Assembly: GCF_000235505.1 (NCBI RefSeq)
Contig: NZ_JH379029.1
Span: 571,798-635,797, forward strand
From: Hungatella hathewayi WAL-18680
GTDB taxonomy: Bacteria; Bacillota; Clostridia; Lachnospirales; Lachnospiraceae
Length of the DNA: 64,000 bases
Reading direction: 5' to 3'
Shown: piece by piece, positions 33,835 to 41,936 of the stretch
How positions within the stretch are numbered: position 1 is the stretch's first letter
Layout: the number at the start of each line of letters is the position of its first letter
Translations under genes and position numbers: made by a program
Notes under the pieces: model-generated
The model's database searches: none
What the model was told of the DNA's origin: nothing
What the model saw: the letters and a program-made list of their open reading frames with translations, nothing else

Positions 33835-34689
33835 TTATTGTAAATCCAAACGCCTCTCTCTCAACCGGTACTGAAATCCATCTCCCGATTGAATAAAATG
33901 AATCGGGATACTGTCTGTGCCAATCGCCTCCGGCAGCCACTGAGCCATGTACTTCATACCGGGCTCCTCCACATTGAAATGTCCCATCTCCAGAATTGCC
34001 TTTTTCTCTCCCGATTCCACCGCATCCCGCACATAAGCCGAGACAGTCCAGTCACAGATTTCCAGTGGGATTATCACATCCGCTTCTGCCGCCTCCCTTA
34101 TGATTGCGTCATCCCCCTTCTCCCCGCTGCAATGCTCCGCCATGAACACCGTGGAAACTGTCATGTCCTGCTCCCCGACGATGCGAATTCCATTTAAGTT
34201 TAGTTTATCCATCAAAAAATCCGCCAGCTCTTTTAAAGAAATCTCAGGAATCCGGTACCACAGAGGTTTTAACTGATCACCGATTACATAGTTCTCCCAT
34301 CCCATCTCTTTCATGAAACCATAATAGATATAATCTTTCCGAATCCGCTCCGGAACCCAGGGTTTTCCCTTCCCGTGCATATGGTCATGATCCCGGAACA
34401 CCACCATTTGTGAATTCTTTAACAAATCTGTTTTCTTCTGATACGCCGGCAAGTCCCAAAATGCTTTCGTATCATAGGAATCCCCATAAAACAGAGATTC
34501 ATGTACAATCAGTAAGTTACAATGTTTCTCCACGGCCTTCCGTATCACAGACGGCGTGGCATAACAGGTGATTGCAATACCCGTGCACTCCTGCTCCACA
34601 TCCCCGCATTTCACCGTGTCCCTCGTTCTCGGATTCTCATAGGGCTGGTGCCACGCAATCAGACTGGATATGATTTCCCCTATCTTCAT
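33835..34689 (-). CDS. Nif3-like dinuclear-metal protein (DUF34 family)
   Basis: 284 aa. Begins MKIGEIISSLIAWHQPYENP, with LLIVHESLFYGD and FRDHDHMHGKG supplying the metal-binding histidines, and a C-terminal GHFNVEEPGMKYMAQWL matching the second metal half-site of Nif3/YbgI proteins. Family members have no settled function. Its ATG overlaps the EIIA stop (ATGA), so it is part of the PTS operon, where it could be a hydrolase acting on the imported phospho-sugar; that is inference from position. Confidence 0.8.
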   Translation of the reverse strand: MKIGEIISSLIAWHQPYENPRTRDTVKCGDVEQECTGIAITCYATPSVIRKAVEKHCNLLIVHESLFYGDSYDTKAFWDLPAYQKKTDLLKNSQMVVFRDHDHMHGKGKPWVPERIRKDYIYYGFMKEMGWENYVIGDQLKPLWYRIPEISLKELADFLMDKLNLNGIRIVGEQDMTVSTVFMAEHCSGEKGDDAIIREAAEADVIIPLEICDWTVSAYVRDAVESGEKKAILEMGHFNVEEPGMKYMAQWLPEAIGTDSIPIHFIQSGDGFQYRLRERRLDLQ

Positions 34690-35030
34690 GGGTTCACCGC
34701 CCTTGAAAGCTCATCAATTCTTCGATTCAAATCAATTGACATATTTGCCATATCCACGGCCATAAGCGCCATCGTATAATGGTCATAAGCATGCATCAGA
34801 ATGGGCGTTACCTCCACTGCTGCCCCGCCGGCCTCTCTGCTCATTATCTCCGTCTGGTCATTGTGAGCCCGTTTCAGACATTCTTTCGCCTCTTTGATGA
34901 GAACATCCGCCTTCTCAAAGTCATATTCCGCCGCCGCGCTGATCGCCTTCATGGCCGCGTTCTGCGCGTCGCCTGCATTCATAATAATCTGAAAGCTGGT
35001 CTCATACGTCTTTTCTTTATTGATTTCCAT
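34686..35030 (-). CDS. PTS lactose/cellobiose-family EIIA component
   Basis: 114 aa. The phospho-accepting histidine is H80 in VTPILMHAYDHYT, the hallmark of the Lac/Cel IIA family; the fold is a trimeric helical bundle, and the length is typical. It passes phosphate from HPr to the EIIB encoded at the head of the operon. It overlaps the regulator gene by 14 bases and has GGGAGG upstream. Confidence 0.92.
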   Translation of the reverse strand: MEINKEKTYETSFQIIMNAGDAQNAAMKAISAAAEYDFEKADVLIKEAKECLKRAHNDQTEIMSREAGGAAVEVTPILMHAYDHYTMALMAVDMANMSIDLNRRIDELSRAVNP

Positions 35031-36978
35031 GATTATGTTCCTCCCTTATGAACTCCTGATACAGACCAATCAGAGTCCCAATTTCCGGTTCCGTTTTTAA
35101 TTTATTCACCATACCCTGTTTTTTAATAAGCTCCAGCACAAATTCAAAAAAGGTATCATGTTTTTTTACAAAGTCCTCCCTGTAAGACACCAGAATGACA
35201 ATCTGCACTCTGGAATTTCCCCAGTTCACCGGCTGGGGCAGAACCGCACAGGATATAATATCTTCATTGCTGATAATCCCGTTGGTGTGCGGAAATGCCA
35301 CACTGCCAAAGCTGGTATCCTGCATCTGCTCCCGCTCCAGAACAGAAGCCAGAAAATCATCCGAAATCGTTCTGACACGGCTGATGCGGGCTACCATTTC
35401 CCGGATAATTTCATCTTTATCCGCCGCCTGGATATCATTAAAAAACAACTCTTTTTGAAACAGCTCTTCGTTACCGGCCATATTGCTGATAGCCCGCAGC
35501 GCCTGTCCCACATGTTTAGAACTGCTGTCATCAAAAAATGTCTTAATCTGGAATACCGGAATCGGCAGCTTCGCATTGATGGGAACCGTGCTGAAAATAC
35601 AGTCAAACGCACCGATATCCTTCGTTTCCAGTTCAAACAGATTGCAGGTATCAATTGACTCAATCTGGTCTCCAAATTTATTACAGATATTGATTCGCAG
35701 TATCTGGGAAGTGGCTTTCCCACTGGTACATACAATCAGAATTTTCTTCTTTTCCTTCGCCTTCAGGCTGTCTAACGCTATTTTAAAATGCAGCGCATAA
35801 TACGCCACCTCATCCTCCGCCACCTTGCACTGATAACGCCTTCCTATCACGTCACACGCATGCAGCGCGATGTCATACTCTCTGAAATACTGCATCTGTA
35901 TCTCTTCCGTAAACGGATTGTGGCACACCTGATGAAATTGAATCCGTTTTAACAGCGGCACCGTATGCAGACTCAGCGCAATACGCAAATCAAGATTATC
36001 GGAAAAATCATAGTGATACTTCTCCTGAATAACCGCAAACATTTCATCTATGATGTTGGTCACATCGGAATTAATTTCATCCTGCACCGCAATCTGTTTC
36101 GTTGATAAATGTAAAATGATATAGCAAAGTTCATCGATGGAACAGGTAATCCGAAACTTTTTCTGCAATTGATGCATGATTTGGGCGGCAAGCTGCCGGT
36201 GCGGCTCCTCCAGCAGCGCATGTTTCATGTCCTCATCGAGAACAATCCCTTTGCCCTCCTCCATCCGAATCATGGCAATATATAAGTGAAGAACAATGTC
36301 CTGAATCAGTAAATCCGTCAGCGAATATCCGTATTCTCCGGCCGCCGACAGCACAATCTCCCTGATATCATCCAGCTTCTCCATATATTTGGCCACTGCC
36401 CCGGAATACATCATCATCCCATTTTCTTCATCTACCCCGATATCACTGCGAAGAATATTCGCCAGACATTTCCGCCTGGAAATCTCATCCGCGATAATCC
36501 GGCTTCCATGATGAGGTTTACTCTGTATCTCAATTCCATAATTACGGAAAAATGCTTTCACCACGGACATATCTTTGTTCAGCTGGGATTTCGAAATCGC
36601 AAGCATTTCCGCCAAATCATCCATGCTGATCTCATGATCCAATAACAGAAACCGCTTCTCAATCTGTCTGACACGGTTCTTCTGGTCGTTTAAGCTGGTC
36701 AATTGATTCATACGCTGCTGTGGAAGAATCTCATTGCGGTACTTCCAGTATTTATCCGTATCCTCAATCACAATCGTCAGCCCATTGCCGTGGCCCGTCT
36801 TACCCTGGATTTTAAATCCATTCTTTTCAAATACGGGTTTCAGCTGCTGCAACTGCTTTTTCAAGGTGCTGACATTGGTTCCGAGTAACGCCGCACAGTC
36901 ACTGCATGTCAGCGGTTTTTCACTGTCGCTGACACACTGAATCAATTTTAAGATTTGGTTTTCGTTCAACCGTGCCAT
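35017..36978 (-). CDS. PRD-containing transcription activator with EIIB- and EIIA-like domains (LicR/MtlR type)
   Basis: 653 aa. Two N-terminal helix-turn-helix units (about 1-150), two PTS regulation domains (about 175-400), a GatB-like EIIB domain with ILIVCTSGKATSQIL, and a C-terminal fructose/mannitol-type EIIA domain with the histidine in FGSVAFPHTNG. Such activators read the phosphorylation state of HPr and EIIB and switch on the PTS operon. ATG 36978 has GAGAGG 8 bases upstream. It lies inside the operon it probably controls, between the deacetylase and EIIA genes. Confidence 0.9.
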   Translation of the reverse strand: MARLNENQILKLIQCVSDSEKPLTCSDCAALLGTNVSTLKKQLQQLKPVFEKNGFKIQGKTGHGNGLTIVIEDTDKYWKYRNEILPQQRMNQLTSLNDQKNRVRQIEKRFLLLDHEISMDDLAEMLAISKSQLNKDMSVVKAFFRNYGIEIQSKPHHGSRIIADEISRRKCLANILRSDIGVDEENGMMMYSGAVAKYMEKLDDIREIVLSAAGEYGYSLTDLLIQDIVLHLYIAMIRMEEGKGIVLDEDMKHALLEEPHRQLAAQIMHQLQKKFRITCSIDELCYIILHLSTKQIAVQDEINSDVTNIIDEMFAVIQEKYHYDFSDNLDLRIALSLHTVPLLKRIQFHQVCHNPFTEEIQMQYFREYDIALHACDVIGRRYQCKVAEDEVAYYALHFKIALDSLKAKEKKKILIVCTSGKATSQILRINICNKFGDQIESIDTCNLFELETKDIGAFDCIFSTVPINAKLPIPVFQIKTFFDDSSSKHVGQALRAISNMAGNEELFQKELFFNDIQAADKDEIIREMVARISRVRTISDDFLASVLEREQMQDTSFGSVAFPHTNGIISNEDIISCAVLPQPVNWGNSRVQIVILVSYREDFVKKHDTFFEFVLELIKKQGMVNKLKTEPEIGTLIGLYQEFIREEHNHGNQ

Positions 36979-36999
36979 GTCAAACACCTCTCTTCACCG

Positions 37000-37851
37000 C
37001 TATTTTTCAAGATAAAGCGGACTGCCAGTCTCCTTTAAATGCTCCTGATACTCGTTTGTTCCATACAAGGCATCCCGGTGATTCACCAGTTCAATCCTGT
37101 TGTCGATAATCCACTGTATCACCCTCTCATCGCACAATGCCTCCACATCCTTCACACGGGGAAGAGTACAGCTGGATTCCGCCAGCACATAATCATCCAG
37201 AAAACCGGGATGCCGTGAAAACATGGCAATCTTATCCTCCTCAACAGGCATCGCCATCATCGCCTCCGCCGGATGATAAAAAGGAAAATCTTCCACCTTT
37301 AACGATTTGATATAGGAATTATCCTTCAGCGTAATTTCATACAGACGTTTATCCAGATACTCTTCTTTACATACAATCTTTTTTCCATTATAACCGATTC
37401 CCTGCAAAAAATCATGGGCAATTCCATATTCATCACACACGGTTTCGATGGCCTTATTCAGTGGATTGTGAAAGCCCCCCATAGACCAGGTATCCGGGAT
37501 TCTTCCCAGCAAATCCCTGCACCTCTCTAACTGGGCGCGGCATTCCCTGACCGCCTCATCATAGTCAACCGTCTGCGTCAATGTCCGGTCTTTTCTCCAT
37601 TTAAACCGCCCGGCTTCATCCACCATGGACGGCACTTCACTGGCGGACAGAACAGGTCTTCCCCAAAAATGCGTATGCCACCCAATACTAATCCACGGAT
37701 AATCTCTCAGTCTCCGGCAGGCGTCCGCAAAACCGGGTGTATCCAGCATCAAATCACAGGAAGTCGTGATTCCATGTTCCAGTGTCCGAAATGTCCCCTC
37801 ATTGTGTATGACGGTATATCCCACATCATCCGCTCTTACAATTAACTTCAT
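37000..37851 (-). CDS. ChbG/YdjC-family carbohydrate deacetylase
   Basis: 283 aa. The metal and catalytic motif LIVRADDVGYT opens the protein; the metal-binding HTHF (IGWHTHFWG) and NHRDALYG near the end also fit YdjC-like deacetylases. In E. coli ChbG removes the acetyl group from chitobiose-6-phosphate, so its presence between a Lac/Cel-type EIIC and the regulator suggests that the incoming sugar carries an N-acetyl group. GAGAACGGACATG precedes it; the gene follows EIIC by 55 bases. Confidence 0.85.
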   Translation of the reverse strand: MKLIVRADDVGYTVIHNEGTFRTLEHGITTSCDLMLDTPGFADACRRLRDYPWISIGWHTHFWGRPVLSASEVPSMVDEAGRFKWRKDRTLTQTVDYDEAVRECRAQLERCRDLLGRIPDTWSMGGFHNPLNKAIETVCDEYGIAHDFLQGIGYNGKKIVCKEEYLDKRLYEITLKDNSYIKSLKVEDFPFYHPAEAMMAMPVEEDKIAMFSRHPGFLDDYVLAESSCTLPRVKDVEALCDERVIQWIIDNRIELVNHRDALYGTNEYQEHLKETGSPLYLEK

Positions 37852-37906
37852 GTCCGTTCTCCTTGTATACAGGGTACTGATTGCTCAGTACCCTGCCTGA
37901 TTATCA

Positions 37907-39427
37907 CTATTTAATCTGCACCATCAGACCGCTGAAGTACGTATCACTCTTCATGAATTTCTTCAGCGCCCCCATCGTCTCTTTTTTACTGTTCTTTGTA
38001 TTGTCAAACTTCACCGTCACACTGCGCTCCTTCTGTGAAACCACCTCAAACGCAATACCGGCAACTTCCTTACCTGCAAACAGCTCGATCACTTTCTCCG
38101 GCTTTGCGCAGGTAATAGTAATCGTATCTTCCGTATTGCTGGCATCTACGATACTTTCCTGTGCATTTTGCAGAACTGTCGCTCTGCTTTCTTCTTTCAC
38201 GTACTGCTTATCCAGCGCTCTGACAAACGGCAGATAAATCAGACAGCAGATGATAAACAGCACAATCCACCAGAACAATCCCACAAATCCGCCAAACTGG
38301 ATAAAGGCCAGAATGAAATAAGGGCAGTTACGGATTTGTGTTCCGTTACAATAGGGAAGCCATCCCACCACATTCAGGAAATATGTAAAAAATACGGAAA
38401 CCGGATATGCAATAATCGTCGGTATCGCCATAATCGGGTTCAATACGGTAGGAAGTCCAAAATTAATCGGCTCCGAGATACCAAAGATGGCAGGCACGGC
38501 CGCAACCCTGGTTACGCTCTTTGTTCTGTGAGACCTTCCAACTACAAAACACATAAAGATCAGCGGTAACACACCCGGCGTCAGGAAAAGCCCTGTCACG
38601 ATGCTTGTCATCTGCTGCCCGGCTGCATACTGAGCCAGGTTTCCGAGACGGGCTTCCGCAAACAGAATATTTTTCATCTGATATGTCACAGCGCCGCCAT
38701 GAATTCCCAGCCACCACAGTGTCATGGAAATTGTCTCAATCACCGCAACTCCCCACGGTCCCGAAGTAACGATGCTTAACGGTTTCTGTAACAGTGTATA
38801 GAACGCGGTAAATACATCCCCCCAGGGTGTAAATGTAAACACGTAGCGGATAATGATAAAAACAAACGCCACCAAAAACGCCGGAATCAGCGAGGAAAAT
38901 GAATTTGATACAAACGGCGGCACCGAATCCGGCATTTTAATCGTCCACTTTTTCTTATTCGCATAGGTACACAGGGCGCCCACGCCAAACCCTACAAAAA
39001 GTGCAATAAACATCCCCTTGGCACCCGTATAGGTAAACGGAATTGATGTCACGGCATCCCAGCTCTCCCCAACCGTCTGATACGGAACAAGAATCACAAA
39101 GGCAAACAGTGCAATCAGTCCTGTCACAATGGCATTTTTCTTATTTCCTTTTTCCACACAGTAATAATAGGCGACTGCAAATACCAGATAAATTGAAATA
39201 AATTCTGTCGTATACTGCACCGGAATATTCAGAATGGTGTCAAGTCCCGTACTCGCCAGCAATCCCGTCCACGCCGCACTTGGAAACCCTGCAATCAGAG
39301 CAAAAATAGAACCAATCATCATAAACGGGAATATCAGCATAAACGAGTGCTGTATCACATTTAACACCGTAGCTCTTGATATCTTCCCGGCCCACTCAAT
39401 TAATTTTTCTTCAAAGTTTTTCCACAT
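37907..39427 (-). CDS. PTS Lac/Cel-family EIIC permease with an extra C-terminal domain
   Basis: 506 aa, longer than the usual 410-450. Residues 1-412 are the ten-helix EIIC channel (WLGIHGGAVTYQMKN and GISEPINFGLP are family motifs). From about residue 413 a soluble tail of ~94 residues follows (ITITCAKPEKVIELF, VTVKFDNTKNSKK). The tail has no EIIB cysteine loop or EIIA histidine and I do not recognise it. ATG 39427 has AAGGGAG upstream; it follows the EIIB gene by 22 bases. Confidence 0.9.
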   Translation of the reverse strand: MWKNFEEKLIEWAGKISRATVLNVIQHSFMLIFPFMMIGSIFALIAGFPSAAWTGLLASTGLDTILNIPVQYTTEFISIYLVFAVAYYYCVEKGNKKNAIVTGLIALFAFVILVPYQTVGESWDAVTSIPFTYTGAKGMFIALFVGFGVGALCTYANKKKWTIKMPDSVPPFVSNSFSSLIPAFLVAFVFIIIRYVFTFTPWGDVFTAFYTLLQKPLSIVTSGPWGVAVIETISMTLWWLGIHGGAVTYQMKNILFAEARLGNLAQYAAGQQMTSIVTGLFLTPGVLPLIFMCFVVGRSHRTKSVTRVAAVPAIFGISEPINFGLPTVLNPIMAIPTIIAYPVSVFFTYFLNVVGWLPYCNGTQIRNCPYFILAFIQFGGFVGLFWWIVLFIICCLIYLPFVRALDKQYVKEESRATVLQNAQESIVDASNTEDTITITCAKPEKVIELFAGKEVAGIAFEVVSQKERSVTVKFDNTKNSKKETMGALKKFMKSDTYFSGLMVQIK

Positions 39428-39449
39428 AATTCTCCCTTCCCGTACCCGC

Positions 39450-39755
39450 TTACACCCCTGCAATTTCTTCTGCAAATTTCAAGATGGCGGCTCCGTCCAC
39501 ATTACCGTAATCGGTTTTATTCATAATCGCAACCTTGGCATCCGTCCCACTGACCTGCTCCTGTACCTGTTTTAACGCATGTGCCACCTGCGGCCCAACA
39601 AGAACCACATCAGGCACCTCATCCTCCTCATCAACGGAATTGACATCCGTTGCACTGATTTGATAATTCTTCCCCTGCTCCGCAGCCGCCCGTTTCATCG
39701 CGGCCACCACAATACTGGTAGACATTCCCATTGAACAGCACAGTAAAATCCTCAT
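39450..39755 (-). CDS. PTS Lac/Cel-family EIIB component
   Basis: 101 aa. The phosphocysteine loop is MRILLCCSMGMSTSIVV, with C7 as the likely phosphorylated residue; VVLVGPQVAH is the conserved second strand. It accepts phosphate from EIIA and passes it to the sugar in EIIC. AGGAGGGTGACAA precedes the ATG. First gene of the PTS operon. Confidence 0.93.
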   Translation of the reverse strand: MRILLCCSMGMSTSIVVAAMKRAAAEQGKNYQISATDVNSVDEEDEVPDVVLVGPQVAHALKQVQEQVSGTDAKVAIMNKTDYGNVDGAAILKFAEEIAGV

Positions 39756-39789
39756 TTGTCACCCTCCTGACTATTTTCTTTATAGTTCT

Positions 39790-39846
39790 ATTATAAATCA
39801 TGGCATTTGGTTTACAATTTGCACTTTGGCACTAATATTAGGTCCC
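39790..39846 (-). promoter_or_regulatory. Promoter and upstream palindrome of the PTS operon
   Basis: Minus strand TTGTAA (39812-39817), 16 bases, TATAAT (39790-39795). Just upstream lies the perfect palindrome CTAATATTAG (39832-39841) within a looser 18-base dyad (39829-39846), placed as an activator site for the PRD regulator. I looked for a sigma-54 TGGCAC-N5-TTGC promoter and found none. Confidence 0.5.
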
Positions 39847-39870
39847 AACATACAGTCAAAACAGTATATA

Positions 39871-39917
39871 AAAAGAGCCGCCGCGCATCCATCATCCCTG
39901 ATGATACGCAGCAGCTC
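39871..39917 (-). terminator. Terminator of the DeoR-controlled operon
   Basis: A long stem (GAGCTGCTGCG / CGCGGCGGCTC with G-U pairs, plus inner ATCATC/GATGAT) followed by TTTTTAT on the minus strand, 31 bases after the last gene. Confidence 0.8.
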
Positions 39918-39948
39918 GTTCCTAAACCCAGCTTCTGTACAAAAATCA

Positions 39949-40896
39949 CTATAAAATAATATTCCTCTGTTTCCCGTCCATCCAAAGTTCCAAACTCTCA
40001 AACACAATCTTCGCCCGCAGCTCCATGGATTCCTCCGAGGCAAACGCGATGTGAGGGGTCACAATGGTGTTGGGGGTGTGTAGCAGCGGGTGATCGGTGT
40101 TCAGCGGCGGCTCTGTCTCGAACACGTCTATGCCGGCGCCGCCGACGGTTCCCTCGTGGAGCGCTTTGGCCAGCGCCTCGGAATCTACCACAGGGCCTCT
40201 GGACGCGTTGATGAGGATGGCGCCCTTCTTCATCTTTCCTATGGTCTCCTGGTTTATGAGGCCGGTGGACTCCGATGTCAGTGGGCAGTGGAGAGTCACG
40301 ATGTCAGAGCCTGCCAGCAGTTCCTCCATCTCCACATAGTGAAGGTATTCCGGCGCGTCCTTCTTAGGGTACAAGTCATAGGCCAGAATCTTACAGCCAA
40401 ATGCATGATACAGCTCCGCCACCCGGCTGCCGATGGCTCCGGTTCCGATGATTCCCACGGTCTTGCCGGCCAGCTCCCGTCCTACCAGTCCATCTTTCGT
40501 CTTGCCTTCCCGGCATCTCGCATCCACTTGGGGAACATTTCTCAAGAGGGACAGCGTCATCCCGATCACCAGTTCCGCCACCGACTCGTTGGAGTAGCCG
40601 GACGCGTTGCTGACGGCAACCCCGTTCTCCTTTGCTGCTTCCAAATCCACATGGTCCACACCGGTAAACGCCACGTCGATAAATTTCAAATTCTTGCAGG
40701 CACGGATGACCTCCCCTTTCAAGGGCATATTGGCAATCATAATCACGTCGGCATCCTTGGCCCGCTCAATCTGGACAGCCGTATCCATGTCACGCCCATA
40801 AGCCTGGAACTCATGGCCCTCAGCCTTCAAATTTTGGGCATACCCCTCCAGCACCTCATCCTTTACTCCCAGTGATTCCAGCAGTACAATTTTCAT
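39949..40896 (-). CDS. D-2-hydroxyacid dehydrogenase, NAD-dependent
   Basis: 315 aa. Rossmann motif GKTVGIIGTGAIGSRV, and the catalytic Arg (NASRGPVVD), Glu (VFETEPP) and His (TPHIAFAS) of the D-lactate/glycerate dehydrogenase superfamily. It would reduce a 2-keto acid or oxidise a D-2-hydroxyacid formed by the pathway. Last gene of the long operon, 32 bases after the PdxA-like gene. ATG 40896 has AGGG 8 bases upstream. Confidence 0.88.
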   Translation of the reverse strand: MKIVLLESLGVKDEVLEGYAQNLKAEGHEFQAYGRDMDTAVQIERAKDADVIMIANMPLKGEVIRACKNLKFIDVAFTGVDHVDLEAAKENGVAVSNASGYSNESVAELVIGMTLSLLRNVPQVDARCREGKTKDGLVGRELAGKTVGIIGTGAIGSRVAELYHAFGCKILAYDLYPKKDAPEYLHYVEMEELLAGSDIVTLHCPLTSESTGLINQETIGKMKKGAILINASRGPVVDSEALAKALHEGTVGGAGIDVFETEPPLNTDHPLLHTPNTIVTPHIAFASEESMELRAKIVFESLELWMDGKQRNIIL

Positions 40897-40928
40897 GTTT
40901 CTATCCCTCTCCTTCTCTCTTCTTTCAC

Positions 40929-41936
40929 TCAACAGATTCCCGGTTTATAAGTGACGGAATACTCCGCCGCCAGACGAATGGCCTCGCACATGCTGACCTC
41001 GCTGGCCAGATTTTTACCCGCTATATCAAAGGCGGTCCCATGGTCCACGGATGTGCGGATATAAGGCATTCCCACCGTCACCGAGATGGTCCGCTCAAAG
41101 TCCACCATCTTCGTTGCAATATGCCCCTGGTCATGATACAGGGAAATGACGGCGTCAAAGTTTCCCTTCAGGGCCAGATAAAATACGGAGTCCGCCCCAA
41201 TCGGCCCCTCTATATTGATTCCCTCTGCCCTGGCCCTCTCAATGGCCGGCGCCATCTCCCTGACCTCCTCCCAGCCAAACAGCCCGTGCTCCCCACTGTG
41301 AGGATTCAGCCCGGCGATAGCCAGCCGTGGGTTCTCAATACCGAGATTCTGCATTCCCTGATGAACCCTCTTGATATAACGGTATACATGCTCCTCCGTC
41401 ACAAACTCAATGGCCTGCTGCAACGACAGATGCCTGCTCAGAAAGAACACCCGGAGGTTCTGCACCTGGAACATGGTCATGGGGTCCTCCACGCCGAGAA
41501 GTCCGCCGATAATCTCCGTATGGCCGATATAATGGATATCCGCCGCCTTCAGCGCCTCCTTGTTGATGGTGGTGGTGGCAATGGCGTCCGCCTCCCCACT
41601 CTTTAACAGCTCCACCGATTTCTCTATAAACTCAAAGGCAGCCCGTCCCGCGTCCCGCTGCACCTTGCCAAATTCAATCTTACTGGCGTCCACATTTTTC
41701 AAATCAATCAAATCCAATATTCCAAATTCCGCATCCACCTCGCCCGGATGCTCCACACAGCGGATTTTAACCTTTGATTCCGTCACGGAAACCGCCCGTT
41801 CCATGGCTGACAGCTCTCCGACCACGATGGGCCGGCACCATTCATAGACCTCCGGATGCCCCATGGCCTTCACCACAATTTCCGGTCCCACACCGGCGAT
41901 ATCACCGACAGGAATCACCACAACTGCCTTTTTCAT
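40929..41936 (-). CDS. PdxA2-like 4-phospho-acid-sugar dehydrogenase
   Basis: 335 aa. PdxA fold with VVVIPVGDIAGVGPEIV at the start and the three metal histidines in IGHTEIIGG, NPHSGEHG and YHDQGHI. PdxA itself makes the vitamin B6 precursor, but the copy next to a DUF1537 kinase (PdxA2) oxidatively decarboxylates D-threonate- or D-erythronate-4-phosphate to dihydroxyacetone phosphate. The ATG overlaps the kinase stop by 4 bases, so the pair is translationally coupled; this strongly favours the catabolic role. Confidence 0.85.
   Translation of the reverse strand: MKKAVVVIPVGDIAGVGPEIVVKAMGHPEVYEWCRPIVVGELSAMERAVSVTESKVKIRCVEHPGEVDAEFGILDLIDLKNVDASKIEFGKVQRDAGRAAFEFIEKSVELLKSGEADAIATTTINKEALKAADIHYIGHTEIIGGLLGVEDPMTMFQVQNLRVFFLSRHLSLQQAIEFVTEEHVYRYIKRVHQGMQNLGIENPRLAIAGLNPHSGEHGLFGWEEVREMAPAIERARAEGINIEGPIGADSVFYLALKGNFDAVISLYHDQGHIATKMVDFERTISVTVGMPYIRTSVDHGTAFDIAGKNLASEVSMCEAIRLAAEYSVTYKPGIC

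Noticed and set aside
39756-39870. Sigma-54 promoter for the PTS operon
   Set aside because: TGGCAC occurs on the plus strand near 39827, but without the TTGC half at the right spacing or orientation, and the PRD regulator lacks a sigma-54 activator ATPase domain.
40929-41936. Biosynthetic PdxA for vitamin B6
   Set aside because: No other pdx genes; tight coupling to a DUF1537 kinase and a sugar operon favours the PdxA2 catabolic branch.
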